This document shows, in pieces, positions 1 through 8,062 of a DNA stretch of 64,000 nucleotides. The first letter of the stretch is position 1, and each line of letters begins with the position of its first letter. A program made the translations under genes and the position numbers. A model generated the notes under the pieces. That model saw only the letters and a program-made list of their open reading frames with translations, ran no database searches and was not told the DNA's origin. Origin of the DNA: Nocardia brasiliensis NBRC 14402 (lineage in GTDB: Bacteria; Actinomycetota; Actinomycetes; Mycobacteriales; Mycobacteriaceae); assembly GCF_000308475.2 (NCBI RefSeq), contig NZ_BAFT02000043.1, positions 1 to 64,000 of the forward strand. The letters run 5' to 3'.

Positions 1-135
1 GGTTGAACCATTTAATCGAGCAGCGGCGATCATGCCACTCTCGATTTCAGAATGTCAAACCATCTCGGCCGGAGAGGAAATCGACCGAGGATCGCCTCGG
101 ACGAGAGGCGGGGAGAGCTCAGCCAGCTGGGGAAG
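1..135 (-). repeat. Degenerate leader-like repeat at window edge
   Basis: Read on the minus strand, this stretch resembles the sequence between the two 28-aa peptide genes (223-374) and the sequence upstream of the second copy (472-600). Shared elements are a GC-rich block containing GAGGCGA, then a segment like AGTTTGACATTCTGAAATCG, then GGCATGATCGCC. In the same order these precede a peptide gene in the other units, so another copy may begin just beyond the left edge. No gene is visible in the stretch itself. A 6-bp stem with a 4-nt loop (CCGAGGATCGCCTCGG) lies near 84-99. Confidence 0.45.
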
Positions 136-222
136 CTAGATGACCGCGATGATGATGCCGAGGATCACGGTAAGAGCCGCAATGGCAGCACCGGCCATAC
201 TTCCAACCACGGGCAGAAGCAT
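136..222 (-). CDS. 28-aa hydrophobic micropeptide, copy 1
   Basis: This short gene starts ATG and has a perfect AGGAGG ribosome binding site (227-232) four bases upstream. The peptide begins MLLPVVGSMAG and ends ILGIIIAVI. It has no charged residue and could form a single membrane helix. The second copy at 375-461 encodes exactly the same peptide. The two genes differ at six third-codon positions, all synonymous (codons 2, 12, 13, 15, 16, 19), which is strong evidence that the frame is translated and selected. I do not recognise a family. A tandem, very hydrophobic peptide fits a small membrane or type I toxin-like peptide, but that function is inference. Confidence 0.8.
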   Translation of the reverse strand: MLLPVVGSMAGAAIAALTVILGIIIAVI

Positions 223-374
223 TGTTCCTCCTGTTGTCGGTAGAGCTAGTGATCGCGCAGCGACGGAGTGCCGCTGCCGATATCAGAGATGTCGAACTAC
301 CTCGACATTTCAGGAACTTAGCCGAGGTCGCCTCACACCGGAGGCAGTTTCACGAACTCGGTCTGAACGGAGTG

Positions 375-461
375 CTAGATGACCGCGATGATGATGCCGA
401 GGATGACGGTAAGCGCAGCAATAGCGGCACCGGCCATACTTCCAACCACGGGCAGCAGCAT
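375..461 (-). CDS. 28-aa hydrophobic micropeptide, copy 2
   Basis: This encodes the same 28 residues as the gene at 136-222, with an AGGAGG box at 466-471 at the same four-base spacing. It is the upstream (promoter-proximal) copy on the minus strand. About 150 bp separate its stop codon from the start of copy 1, so the two could be co-transcribed or each carry its own promoter. The absence of charged residues and the IVL-rich C-terminal half suggest membrane insertion. The function is unknown. Confidence 0.8.
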   Translation of the reverse strand: MLLPVVGSMAGAAIAALTVILGIIIAVI

Positions 462-520
462 TGTTCCTCCTGTTTGTAGGTCGATCCATGGATGACTTAG
501 CGCTGGTGATCATGCCAACT

Positions 521-537
521 GTCACGTGGCACGTGAC
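521..537. promoter_or_regulatory. 17-bp palindrome upstream of peptide genes
   Basis: GTCACGTG-G-CACGTGAC is an 8+8 perfect inverted repeat around one central base, 60 bp upstream of the start codon of peptide copy 2. Such a compact symmetric site is typical of a homodimeric repressor operator. The binding protein is not known. A second short hairpin, GAAGTC/GACTTC at 568-590, lies further upstream. Confidence 0.45.
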
Positions 538-623
538 GATCCGACCCGGCGTGTCGGGAAATTAAACGAAGTCGCCTCGCTCCGGACTTCATTTAAATAG
601 AATATGGCTACTCAATAATTAAC

Positions 624-641
624 TGGTCGGTCGTCCGACCA
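624..641. promoter_or_regulatory. 18-bp palindrome (TetR-like operator candidate)
   Basis: TGGTCGG-TCGT-CCGACCA is a perfect 7+7 inverted repeat with a 4-bp centre. It sits beside an AT-rich block (about 585-623) that is the best promoter candidate in the gap upstream of the peptide genes. The symmetry and spacing suit TetR-type regulators. The assignment is inferred from shape only. Confidence 0.4.
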
Positions 642-996
642 AATCAATGCTCAACCCGCACAACCCAATCCGGCCGATGGCAGCACAAGCGGACGGCCGA
701 GCCCGGCCGTCCGCTGTGCCGACAAAAAAAGGAAAGATGGACGAGTTAGTCGTCCGGGCCGGGCCGATGGCTCCAGCGGGCCGACAGACCCCACCGCGGC
801 ACCGCGGAGCCGCGGCCGTGCCCGGCTATTGCGCGGCCGCAATGAACGGCCACTCACATGCCCGCGAAACAATCCGCGCTTCGGCCCGAATGGCCGACCT
901 CGCCGGTTAGTTCCGAGTGGAATCGTTTGGCGGACAAGCGAAGACGCCGCCGATCACAGATCGGACGTTCCGGGCATACATCGGATGAATACGCGC
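642..996. other. Intergenic stretch with one strong hairpin
   Basis: No convincing gene is visible on either strand; the open frames here lack ribosome binding sites and have the composition of GC-rich non-coding DNA. At 683-719 lies a long stem (about 15 bp with one bulge, built on GCGGACGGCC/GGCCGTCCGC) followed on the plus strand by seven A residues. There is no T-run on the side needed for a standard terminator in either direction, so its role is open. Confidence 0.4.
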
Positions 997-1428
997 TTAC
1001 CCCGGATTCACGGAAACGAGTTCCAGCAGTCGCATGAGGTCCGTATAACGGCGTGCACCGATCCGGGCGCGCAGTTCCTGTTCCGCACGCGCCTCTTCGG
1101 CGCGCACCGACGCGACGAGTTCCGCACCGAGCCTGCTGAGCCCGATCAGAATCCGCCTGCGGTCGTCCTGTGCGGCGAGCCGGAAGATGAGACCGCGCTC
1201 GGCCAGGTAGTCCGCGTGCCTGGTCGCCGAGGACGGCGCCAGCTGTGACCTGGCCGCAAGCTCGCTCATCGTGATGCCGGTCTCGCTGGAGAGATTCGAC
1301 AGCATCGACCACTGATCGGCCGTGAGCTGCCTGGCACACAGTGCTGCGTCCAAGTGACGCAGCCAACCGCGTTCTGCGGCACGCAGCGCACCATGCAGCG
1401 TCGAATATCCGCTTACAATGGTCGTCAT
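997..1428 (-). CDS. MarR family transcriptional regulator
   Basis: This is a 143-residue winged-helix regulator of the MarR family. The helix-turn-helix is visible as MSELAARSQLAPSSATRHADYL (roughly residues 54-75), followed by the wing with DDRRR and then the GLSRLGAEL segment that leads into the dimerisation helices. The ATG start at 1428 has AGGAAAT just upstream. It is divergent from the AmiC-like protein at 1481, and the 52-bp gap must hold both promoters, so that neighbour is its likely target. The ligand is unknown. Confidence 0.85.
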   Translation of the reverse strand: MTTIVSGYSTLHGALRAAERGWLRHLDAALCARQLTADQWSMLSNLSSETGITMSELAARSQLAPSSATRHADYLAERGLIFRLAAQDDRRRILIGLSRLGAELVASVRAEEARAEQELRARIGARRYTDLMRLLELVSVNPG

Positions 1429-1480
1429 TGTTATTTCCTGCCTGCCATGAATTTCGCTCGAACGAGAAGAAGAGTACCGA

Positions 1481-2557
1481 ATGTCAGCGTTCGGCGAGAG
1501 CCCCGAGGGCACTATCGAGATCCTGAACATCGTTCCGATGCAGGGTCCCGGCGGTATCGTGGCCCCCTCGTGCGACGCGGCGATTTCGCTGGCGGTCGAC
1601 GAAATCAACCGGGGCACAGGAATTCTCGGTCGCGAAATTCGTACTACGAATATCGACGGCGGCCGGCCGCCGCACGAGGTGGCGAACGAGGTTTCCGCCC
1701 TGCTCGCGACCGGAATGGTGGACGCGATCACCGGCTGGCACACCTCCGCGGTGCGGCTGGCAGTGGCGCGGGCGACCGCGAGCCGGGTGCCCTATCTGTT
1801 CGCCACCGGGCACGAAGGCCTGCCGGACGAGCTGCCCGGTGTACTGATGCTGGGCGAGCATCCGGCGGGGCAGACGCTGCCCGCCGTGCACTGGCTGGCC
1901 CGCGAACACGGCATCCGGCGCTGGGCGATCATCGGCAACGACTACATCTGGCCGCGGGAATCGGCCAAGGCGATCCGCAACAGCCTGGCCGACCCCGACG
2001 CCATCGTGCTCGAGCGGTTCGTGCCGCTCGGTTCACCCGATTTCGGCGACTTCCTCTCCCATCCGGCGCTGGATCAGGCCCAAGGCGTGATGATCCTGAT
2101 GGTCGGTGCGGACGTGTCCCGGTTCAACCGGCAGTTCGCGGCTACCGGTCGCGCGGCCTCGCAATTGCGGATCAGCCCGGCGGCGGACGAGAACGTCTTG
2201 CTGGCGGGCGGGCCGGGCGCCAACCACAACTTCTATGTGGCATCCAGCTTTTTCATCGACGAGCATTCACCGGACGGGCGCGAACGGGTGGCGCGTTATC
2301 GCAAGCGGCACGGTGAATTCGCGCCCGCGCTGACCAGTTTCAGCAATATGACTTATGAGGCCATCCACACGCTGGCCGGGCTCGCGCACGCGGTCGGCTC
2401 ACTGCGCGTGCCCGAAGTGCTCGGCGCGCTGGACCACGGGGTGATCCTGGAGACCCCCGGCGGCCAGCGCGCCTTTCAAGGCAATCAGGCGATCCAGCAC
2501 GGTTTCATCGCCCGCGCCGACGGCGTCGAATTCGACATCGTCGACCGCATCACCTGA
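1481..2557 (+). CDS. AmiC-like receptor-type ligand-binding protein, apparently cytosolic
   Basis: This 358-residue protein has the fold of Peripla_BP_5/6 amide- and urea-binding proteins (AmiC, FmdD, UrtA type). It opens with IEILNIVPMQGPGG and then DAAISLAVDEIN and GILGREIR, as in that family. There is no signal peptide or lipobox: the protein starts MSAFGESPEG and goes straight into the first strand. No ABC permease or ATPase is nearby, so a sensory or regulatory role like Pseudomonas AmiC is more likely than transport. It is divergent from a MarR gene, whose ligand it might sense or share. The ribosome binding site is weak (AGAAGAG). Confidence 0.7.
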   Translation: MSAFGESPEGTIEILNIVPMQGPGGIVAPSCDAAISLAVDEINRGTGILGREIRTTNIDGGRPPHEVANEVSALLATGMVDAITGWHTSAVRLAVARATASRVPYLFATGHEGLPDELPGVLMLGEHPAGQTLPAVHWLAREHGIRRWAIIGNDYIWPRESAKAIRNSLADPDAIVLERFVPLGSPDFGDFLSHPALDQAQGVMILMVGADVSRFNRQFAATGRAASQLRISPAADENVLLAGGPGANHNFYVASSFFIDEHSPDGRERVARYRKRHGEFAPALTSFSNMTYEAIHTLAGLAHAVGSLRVPEVLGALDHGVILETPGGQRAFQGNQAIQHGFIARADGVEFDIVDRIT

Positions 2558-2564
2558 CGGCGGA

Positions 2565-3242
2565 TCAGGCCGCGACGAGCGTGTCCAGCACCGAGAGGAA
2601 CAGGCCGAGCCCGTCGTCGCTCGGGCCGGTGAGCGGCTCGGTCGCGTGCTCGGGGTGCGGCATCAGGCCGACGATGCGGCCGTCGGCCGAGGCGATGCCC
2701 GCGATGCCGCGCTGCGAACCGTTCGGGTTGTCACCGGCGTAGCGGAAGACCACCCGGCCTTCGCCCTCCAGCTCGTCCAGCACGGCGGTGGGCGCCTGGT
2801 AGCGGCCCTCACCGGACTTGAGCGGGATGAGGATCTGCGCGCCGGCTTCGTAGCGCGAGGTCCACGCCGTAGCCGCCGATTCCACCCGCAGCCACTCGTC
2901 GCGGCAGATGAAGTGCAGACCTTCGTTACGGGTCAGCGCGCCGGGCAGCAGGCCGGCCTCGCACAGCACCTGAAAGCCGTTGCAGATCCCCAGCACCGGC
3001 AGGCCGGACTGCGCCGCGCGCACGACCTCGCCCATCACCGGGGCGAACCGGGCGATCGCGCCGGCACGCAGGTAGTCACCGTAGGAGAACCCACCCGGCA
3101 CGACGACCGCGTCGACCTGCTTCAGATCCGCGTCCGCGTGCCACAGGCTGACCGCCTCGGCGCCGGACAACCGCACCGCACGGGCCGCGTCGACATCGTC
3201 GAGCGTCCCCGGAAAGGTGATGACTCCGATCCGCGCCGTCAT
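2565..3242 (-). CDS. purQ: Phosphoribosylformylglycinamidine synthase, glutaminase subunit
   Basis: PurQ (225 aa) releases ammonia from glutamine for the PurL-PurQ-PurS complex that makes FGAM in purine synthesis. The class I glutamine amidotransferase core is clear: nucleophile Cys in [11 protein letters not shown] (about residue 90) and the His/Glu pair in MPHPEHAT near the C-terminus. The N-terminus reads [16 protein letters not shown]. Its ATG overlaps the purS stop (ATGA), so the two are translationally coupled. purL is not in this window. Confidence 0.95.
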   Translation of the reverse strand: MTARIGVITFPGTLDDVDAARAVRLSGAEAVSLWHADADLKQVDAVVVPGGFSYGDYLRAGAIARFAPVMGEVVRAAQSGLPVLGICNGFQVLCEAGLLPGALTRNEGLHFICRDEWLRVESAATAWTSRYEAGAQILIPLKSGEGRYQAPTAVLDELEGEGRVVFRYAGDNPNGSQRGIAGIASADGRIVGLMPHPEHATEPLTGPSDDGLGLFLSVLDTLVAA

Positions 3243-3475
3243 GGCAGGCGAACCACCTTCCACTCCTCGATCACGGTGTTGGCCAGCAGCGATTCGGCGA
3301 TCTGTGCGAGCTCCGCGTCGCCGACACTGTCGTCGACGTCGAGCTCGAATCGCTTGCCCTGCCGGACATCCGAGATGCCCTCGAATCCCAGGCGCGGGAG
3401 TGCACCGACGATGGCCTGTCCCTGGGGGTCCAGGATCTCGGCCTTCGGCATCACCTCGACCACGACTCGTGCCAC
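3239..3475 (-). CDS. purS: Phosphoribosylformylglycinamidine synthase subunit PurS
   Basis: This is the small 78-residue PurS subunit that bridges PurL and PurQ in the FGAM synthase complex. Its sequence starts [19 protein letters not shown] and includes [12 protein letters not shown], both typical of the family. The start is GTG with GAGGAG six bases upstream. It overlaps purQ by four bases and is first in the pair. The promoter probably lies in the 130-bp gap shared with the divergent gene at 3606. Confidence 0.93.
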   Translation of the reverse strand: MARVVVEVMPKAEILDPQGQAIVGALPRLGFEGISDVRQGKRFELDVDDSVGDAELAQIAESLLANTVIEEWKVVRLP

Positions 3476-3605
3476 GCGTTGCTCCTCAAGTGGGGTGGGG
3501 GGTTACCTCAGCAGCGTAGTTGTGCTGGTTGCCCGCGGCACCTCCGGGGTCGGCCAAAATTCGCGGGGCGGGGGCCACGGACCGCACCGCGCATAACATG
3601 GCGCC

Positions 3606-4250
3606 ATGCGCATAGCTCACTTCGGCCACTCCTGCCTACTCGTCGAGCTGCACGGTAAGAAGGTGCTCTTCGATCCCGGCACCTTCTCGCACGGCTTCGA
3701 GGGCCTCACCGGCCTGGACGCGATCGCGATCACCCACCAGCATCCCGACCACATCGACCCGAACCGGATCGAGGCGCTGATCGAGGCCAATCCGGCGGCG
3801 CGGCTGCTCGCCGATCCGCAGACCGCGCAGCAGCGCGGCGAGCCGTGGGAGGCGGTGCACGCGGGCAACGTGCTCACGCTCGGCGATCTGCAAATAACCG
3901 GCGGTGGCGGTCGGCACGCGGTGATCCATCCGGAGCTGCCCGTAGTCGACAACACCGTCTTCCAGCTGGGCACCCCGGACGATCCGGCGCAGCTGGTGCA
4001 CCCGGGTGACTCGCTGTGGGTGCCGCCGGTCCCGGTCGGCGTGCTCGCGGTGCCCGCGGCTGCGCCGTGGATGCGGCTCAGCGAGGCCGTGGACTACCTG
4101 CGCGCGGTGCGCCCGCGCACCGCGCTGCCCATCCACTACGGCATCATCGAGCCCGCCGCGCAGGGCATCTACTTCGGCAGGCTGGCCGAAATGGGGCCTG
4201 CCGAAACAGAATTCACCGTGGTGGAGCCCGAAGACCAGCGCGAGTTCTAG
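3606..4250 (+). CDS. MBL-fold metal-dependent hydrolase
   Basis: A 214-residue metallo-beta-lactamase-fold protein of the UlaG-like branch. It begins MRIAHFGHSCLLVE, carries the zinc-binding HQHPDH motif (about residues 44-49) and further ligands in the GGGGRHAVIH and HPGDS segments, and ends with the PIHYG motif near residue 179. The substrate is not predictable. Its stop codon and that of the convergent M20 peptidase share the palindrome CTAG, so the two genes meet with no spacer. Confidence 0.85.
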   Translation: MRIAHFGHSCLLVELHGKKVLFDPGTFSHGFEGLTGLDAIAITHQHPDHIDPNRIEALIEANPAARLLADPQTAQQRGEPWEAVHAGNVLTLGDLQITGGGGRHAVIHPELPVVDNTVFQLGTPDDPAQLVHPGDSLWVPPVPVGVLAVPAAAPWMRLSEAVDYLRAVRPRTALPIHYGIIEPAAQGIYFGRLAEMGPAETEFTVVEPEDQREF

Positions 4251-5620
4251 CGCGCCCGCCGGGCCTGCTCGGCGTAGTCGAGCAGGAACAGCGCCTCGGC
4301 CAGGGCCATGTGCTCGATCTCGCTGGGATCCACGCTCTCGTTCGGCGCGTGGATCAGCGCCTTCGGTTCCTCGACGCCGAGCAGCATGATCTCGGCGGCC
4401 GGGTAGGTGTCGGCGAAGACATTGCACAGCGGGATCGAGCCGCCCTGTCCCTGGGTGGTCGTGGGACGACCGTAGGCGGCGGTCAGCGCCGCCTCCATCG
4501 CCTCGCGCGCCGGGCCGCCGCTGCTCGATCGGAACGCGGCGCCGACGCCTTCGAGCTCGATGGTGAGTTTCGCGTTCCACGGCGTGTTCGCCTCGAGGTG
4601 CGCGACGAGCGCCTTGTGCGCCTGCTCCGGATCGGTGCCCGGCGGGATGCGCAGGTTGAGCCGGGCCCGCGCGGACGGCTGCACGGCGGCGGCCGACCCG
4701 ACCACCGGCGGCGCGTCGATGCCGAGCACGGTCAACGCGGGCCGGGCCCACAGCATGTCGGAGACCGTGCCGTCGCCGGTGCACTCGACGCCGGGCAACA
4801 GGCCTGCGTCGCTACGGAATTGGTCTTCCGGGTACTGCACGCCGGTCCAGCGCTGGTCGTGCTGCAGTCCCGCGACGGTGGTGTTGCCGTGTTCGTCGCG
4901 CAGCGAGGCGAGCAGGTGGATCAAGGCCGCGAGCGCGTCCGGGGCGGCGCCGCCGAACATGCCGGAATGCAATGGGCTGGTCAAGGTTTCGACGGTCACC
5001 ACGACATTCACGTTGCCGCGCAACGTCTCCGTCAGCGTCGGCACGCCCGCGGCGAAGTTGCCGCAGTCGCCGATCACGATCGCGTCGGCCCGCAGCAGTT
5101 CCGGGTTGGTCTCGACGAACCGTTCGAGCCCGCCGGTGCCCTGCTCCTCGGATCCCTCGGCGACCACCGTGATGCCCAGCGGCAGGTCCGGCCCCACCGC
5201 GCGCAGTGCGGTCAGGTGCATGACGATATTGCCCTTGCAGTCCGCGCTGCCACGGCCGTACCAGCGGCCGTCGCGCTCGGTGAGTTCCCAGACCGGCGAG
5301 TGCCAGGCGGCGCCGTCCAGCGGCGGCTGCACGTCGTAGTGGCAGTACAGCAGCACGGTCGGCGCGCCCTCCGGCGCCGGTCGCGCGGCGATCACCGCCT
5401 TGCTGCCGTCCGGCGTCTCGTGCAGACCGACCCTGGTCAACCCCGCCGCGGCGAACGCGTCTGCCACCCACTGCGCGGCACGGTCGCACTCCTCCGGCGG
5501 GAACTGCCGCGGGTCGGCCACCGATTTGAACGAAACCAGTTGTGTCAGATCGGTTTTCGCCTGTGGCATCAGCGCGGCCACGGCCGCGCGCAGTTCGGCG
5601 GTACGAGAATCGTCGGTCAC
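4247..5620 (-). CDS. M20 family dipeptidase
   Basis: A 457-residue zinc peptidase of the M20/ArgE-DapE-carnosinase group, probably cytosolic and acting on dipeptides. The metal ligands are visible: YCHYDVQPP, RGSADCKGN, EGSEEQGT (catalytic Glu pair), IGDCGNF and HAPNES at the C-terminus. The dimerisation domain includes LTSPLHSGMFGG. A GTG start at 5620 is chosen because homology begins there; upstream in-frame sequence is unlike the family. It is convergent with the MBL hydrolase and divergent from gadB. Confidence 0.88.
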   Translation of the reverse strand: MTDDSRTAELRAAVAALMPQAKTDLTQLVSFKSVADPRQFPPEECDRAAQWVADAFAAAGLTRVGLHETPDGSKAVIAARPAPEGAPTVLLYCHYDVQPPLDGAAWHSPVWELTERDGRWYGRGSADCKGNIVMHLTALRAVGPDLPLGITVVAEGSEEQGTGGLERFVETNPELLRADAIVIGDCGNFAAGVPTLTETLRGNVNVVVTVETLTSPLHSGMFGGAAPDALAALIHLLASLRDEHGNTTVAGLQHDQRWTGVQYPEDQFRSDAGLLPGVECTGDGTVSDMLWARPALTVLGIDAPPVVGSAAAVQPSARARLNLRIPPGTDPEQAHKALVAHLEANTPWNAKLTIELEGVGAAFRSSSGGPAREAMEAALTAAYGRPTTTQGQGGSIPLCNVFADTYPAAEIMLLGVEEPKALIHAPNESVDPSEIEHMALAEALFLLDYAEQARRAR

Positions 5621-5780
5621 CCGTCCACTCTGGCACGAACTGACCAGTCCACCGAGTGAAATATCGCGCAACGGCCGATTCGTGTCGCCGCGCCCCGCGC
5701 CGCCGTCCGCCGCGTGTGTGATTCTGGTACCCGAGCGCAGTTCGGTACCAGCACGCGAGCCGACCCTCCGGAGGCAGCCG

Positions 5781-7184
5781 ATGTCCGAGACCCCCGACTC
5801 CGACGACCTGTTCGCGTTACCCGGGATCAACCGGATCGCGCCGCGGGCCGGTTTCCCGCAGCATGAACTCCGCCCCCAGGTCGCCTACGAGATCGTGCAC
5901 GACGAGTTGCTGCTCGACGGCGTCTCGCGGATGAATCTCGCGACCTTCTGCACCACTTGGACCGACGATACGGCGCGCAGGCTGATGGCCGAGTCGCTGG
6001 ACAAGAACATCGTCGACAAGGACGAGTACCCGCAGACCGCCGAGTTGGAGCGACGCTGCGTGCGAATGATCGCCGACCTGTGGCACTGCCCCGATCCGGC
6101 AGGCACGCACGGCACCTCGACCACGGGTTCCAGCGAGGCGGCGATGCTCGGCGGCCTCGCCGCCAAGTTCCGCTGGCGGCAGCGCGGCGGCACCGGCACA
6201 CCCAATTTCGTCTGCGGCCCGGTGCAGGTCTGCTGGGAGAAATTCGCGCGGTATTTCGACGTCGAGATCCGGCAGGTCCCGCTCAGTGGTGACCGGCTGA
6301 CGTTGCACCCGGACGAGGTCGCCGCGCACTGTGACGAGCGCACCATCATGGTGGTGCCGACCTTCGGACAGACCTTCACCGGCCTGTACGAGGACGTCGC
6401 CGGGATCAGCCGCGCGCTGGACCGGGTGCAGGAGGTGAGCGGCCTGGACATCCCGATCCACGTGGACGCCGCCAGCGGCGGGTTCCTGGCCCCGTTCACC
6501 GCGCCCGATCTGGTCTGGGATTTCCGGCTGCCGCGGGTGAAATCGATCAACGCCTCCGGGCACAAGACCGGGTTGGCGCCGCTGGGCGCGGGGTGGGCGA
6601 TCTGGCGTGAGGCCGCCGATCTGCCCGCCGAGCTGATCTTCGATGTGGACTACCTCGGCGGCAGCGTGGGCACGTTCAATCTCAATTTTTCCCGGCCGGG
6701 CGGACAGGCGATCACCCAGTACTACGAATTCATCCGGCTCGGCCGCACCGGCTACACCCGGGTGCAGTCCGCCGGCTACCGCGCGGCCCGGAAACTGGCC
6801 GCGGGGCTGCGCGAATTCGGCACCTTCGAGCCGATCCACGACGGCGACCCGCGACATGGGATCACCGCGGTGTCGTGGCGGCTGATCGGCGACCCGGGCT
6901 TCAACCTCTACGACCTGTCGGATCGACTGCGCAGCCGCGGCTGGTTGATCGCCGCCTACCCGTTGCCCGCGCACCGGGAGAACGAGATCATCATGCGGGC
7001 GGTGATCCGGCACGGCTTCACCGTCGACATGGCCGACCTACTGCTCGCCGACTTCGACCGCTGCGTGAAACAGCTTGCCCGGCATCCGTTCTCGACCTCG
7101 CTCACCCGCCGGGAAGCGGGCGGATTCACCCACAGTGCGACGGCGCAGGTGCCGGACCCGAAACGGGACACGCACCCGGGCTGA
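5781..7184 (+). CDS. gadB: Glutamate decarboxylase
   Basis: This PLP enzyme (467 aa) converts L-glutamate to GABA and CO2, consuming a proton. Family signatures are NLATFCTTW near the N-terminus, HVDAASGGF with the cofactor-binding Asp, and the PLP lysine in SINASGHKTG (about residue 262). The C-terminal FTHSATAQ is the His-containing tail that in E. coli GadB plugs the active site at neutral pH. The ATG has GGAGG seven bases upstream. No glutamate/GABA antiporter gene is nearby, so a role in acid resistance is not shown by context. A duplicated GGTACC flanks the likely promoter. Confidence 0.93.
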   Translation: MSETPDSDDLFALPGINRIAPRAGFPQHELRPQVAYEIVHDELLLDGVSRMNLATFCTTWTDDTARRLMAESLDKNIVDKDEYPQTAELERRCVRMIADLWHCPDPAGTHGTSTTGSSEAAMLGGLAAKFRWRQRGGTGTPNFVCGPVQVCWEKFARYFDVEIRQVPLSGDRLTLHPDEVAAHCDERTIMVVPTFGQTFTGLYEDVAGISRALDRVQEVSGLDIPIHVDAASGGFLAPFTAPDLVWDFRLPRVKSINASGHKTGLAPLGAGWAIWREAADLPAELIFDVDYLGGSVGTFNLNFSRPGGQAITQYYEFIRLGRTGYTRVQSAGYRAARKLAAGLREFGTFEPIHDGDPRHGITAVSWRLIGDPGFNLYDLSDRLRSRGWLIAAYPLPAHRENEIIMRAVIRHGFTVDMADLLLADFDRCVKQLARHPFSTSLTRREAGGFTHSATAQVPDPKRDTHPG

Positions 7185-7195
7185 GTCTTTCGCGC

Positions 7196-7230
7196 GTCGC
7201 CGCCCGCTTTACGCCATGACGGGCGGCGAC
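7196..7230. terminator. Stem-loop between gadB and DUF2334 gene
   Basis: GTCGCCGCCCG and CGGGCGGCGAC form an 11-bp perfect stem between two convergent genes, 11 bp after the gadB stop. It lacks a T-run, as is common for actinobacterial terminators. Confidence 0.65.
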
Positions 7231-7239
7231 GCCGGTGCG

Positions 7240-7941
7240 TTACGCCGCGCGTGCGATCGCGGGCGACTCCCACCGATAGACGGCGCCTACGGCACCGTGG
7301 AACAGCGCGAGATCGACGGCGTCGAGCATGGCCTGACGGGGGCCGGAGCGTTCCAGCTGGGCGGCCGAAACCGCAAGGCGCAGTAGCCCTCCGCGCCGCG
7401 CGGTACGGGCGGCGCCCATCACCAGCGCGCGACACCACCACGGTTCGGCGCGGAAACCCTCGCCGATGCCGTACACCCGGACCTTCTGCGCCACATTGCT
7501 TTCCAGATCCAGGATGGAGGTCAGGCCCAGCGCGACGCGGAACCCGAGCTCCGGCAGCACCTCTAGCGCGCCGACCGAGGCGTCCCAGCGCGGCGCCGCG
7601 AACAGGCGGGTACGCAGCTCCACCTGCTCCATCACCCGATCCGCCGCGGTGAGCCGCAACTTCGCCTCGTGCCGTGGCAGCGTGGCGAATTCGGCCCGGC
7701 GGCGTTTGGTCGCGGCCTGGTCGTAGCCGTGCAGCACGATGGCGTCGCCGCGGGCCCGCCTGCCGCGCAGCCAGGCCTGCGTCGCGGGGTCCTCGGTCAG
7801 GCGGTACTTGCCCTTCAGCCGGGGCGCCACGAGCAGCGATAGCGGCACACCGCGCTGGTCCATCGACGCGGCGAACTCGATCGCCGCGTCCCGGGTGGTG
7901 TCCCTGATGCCGGAGATCGAGACGATCAGCTCAGCGTTCAT
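7240..7941 (-). CDS. DUF2334 (polysaccharide deacetylase-fold) protein
   Basis: A 233-residue protein of the DUF2334 family, a relative of polysaccharide deacetylases. It starts MNAELIVSISGIRD, has VPLSLLVAPRLKG where the first barrel strands are expected, the HGYDQ motif near residue 72 and the FAAPRWDAS motif near residue 114 that match the deacetylase metal-site region. No signal peptide is seen. The substrate is unknown. It lies downstream of ptrB on the same strand across a gap of about 120 bp and could share its transcript. Confidence 0.75.
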   Translation of the reverse strand: MNAELIVSISGIRDTTRDAAIEFAASMDQRGVPLSLLVAPRLKGKYRLTEDPATQAWLRGRRARGDAIVLHGYDQAATKRRRAEFATLPRHEAKLRLTAADRVMEQVELRTRLFAAPRWDASVGALEVLPELGFRVALGLTSILDLESNVAQKVRVYGIGEGFRAEPWWCRALVMGAARTARRGGLLRLAVSAAQLERSGPRQAMLDAVDLALFHGAVGAVYRWESPAIARAA

Positions 7942-8062
7942 GAACCTACGATGCCAGCGGCAGATGTATTCGACGTGCAGGTCGGGTGACCGCGCGACGA
8001 ACAGCGCCGGGCAAGGTCGCTACCTGCGGTGCGGCCGATCCGACGGCCGCACCGCGTGCGGG

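Larger units (their letters stand above)
136..471 (-). repeat. Tandem repeat of about 239 bp carrying the peptide genes
   Basis: The start codons of the two identical-peptide genes lie 239 bp apart. The coding part and the Shine-Dalgarno box are nearly identical. The non-coding parts are only partly alike, sharing GAGGCGA-type and TTCGACAT/TTTGACAT-type blocks. The pattern indicates an old tandem duplication in which only the peptide sequence was strictly kept. Confidence 0.7.

Noticed and set aside
647..910. An 87-codon plus-strand frame in the gap before the MarR gene
   Set aside because: It has no ribosome binding site, contains the 683-719 hairpin in its coding part and has random-like, Arg/Ala/Pro-rich composition.
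3476..3605. A purine riboswitch upstream of purS
   Set aside because: The gap is short and shows no purine-aptamer-like three-way junction by eye.
4016..5659. Long plus-strand frame opposite the M20 peptidase
   Set aside because: The composition is that of an antisense shadow (Arg/Gly/Ala/His-rich without domains), and the minus strand has a complete peptidase with metal ligands.
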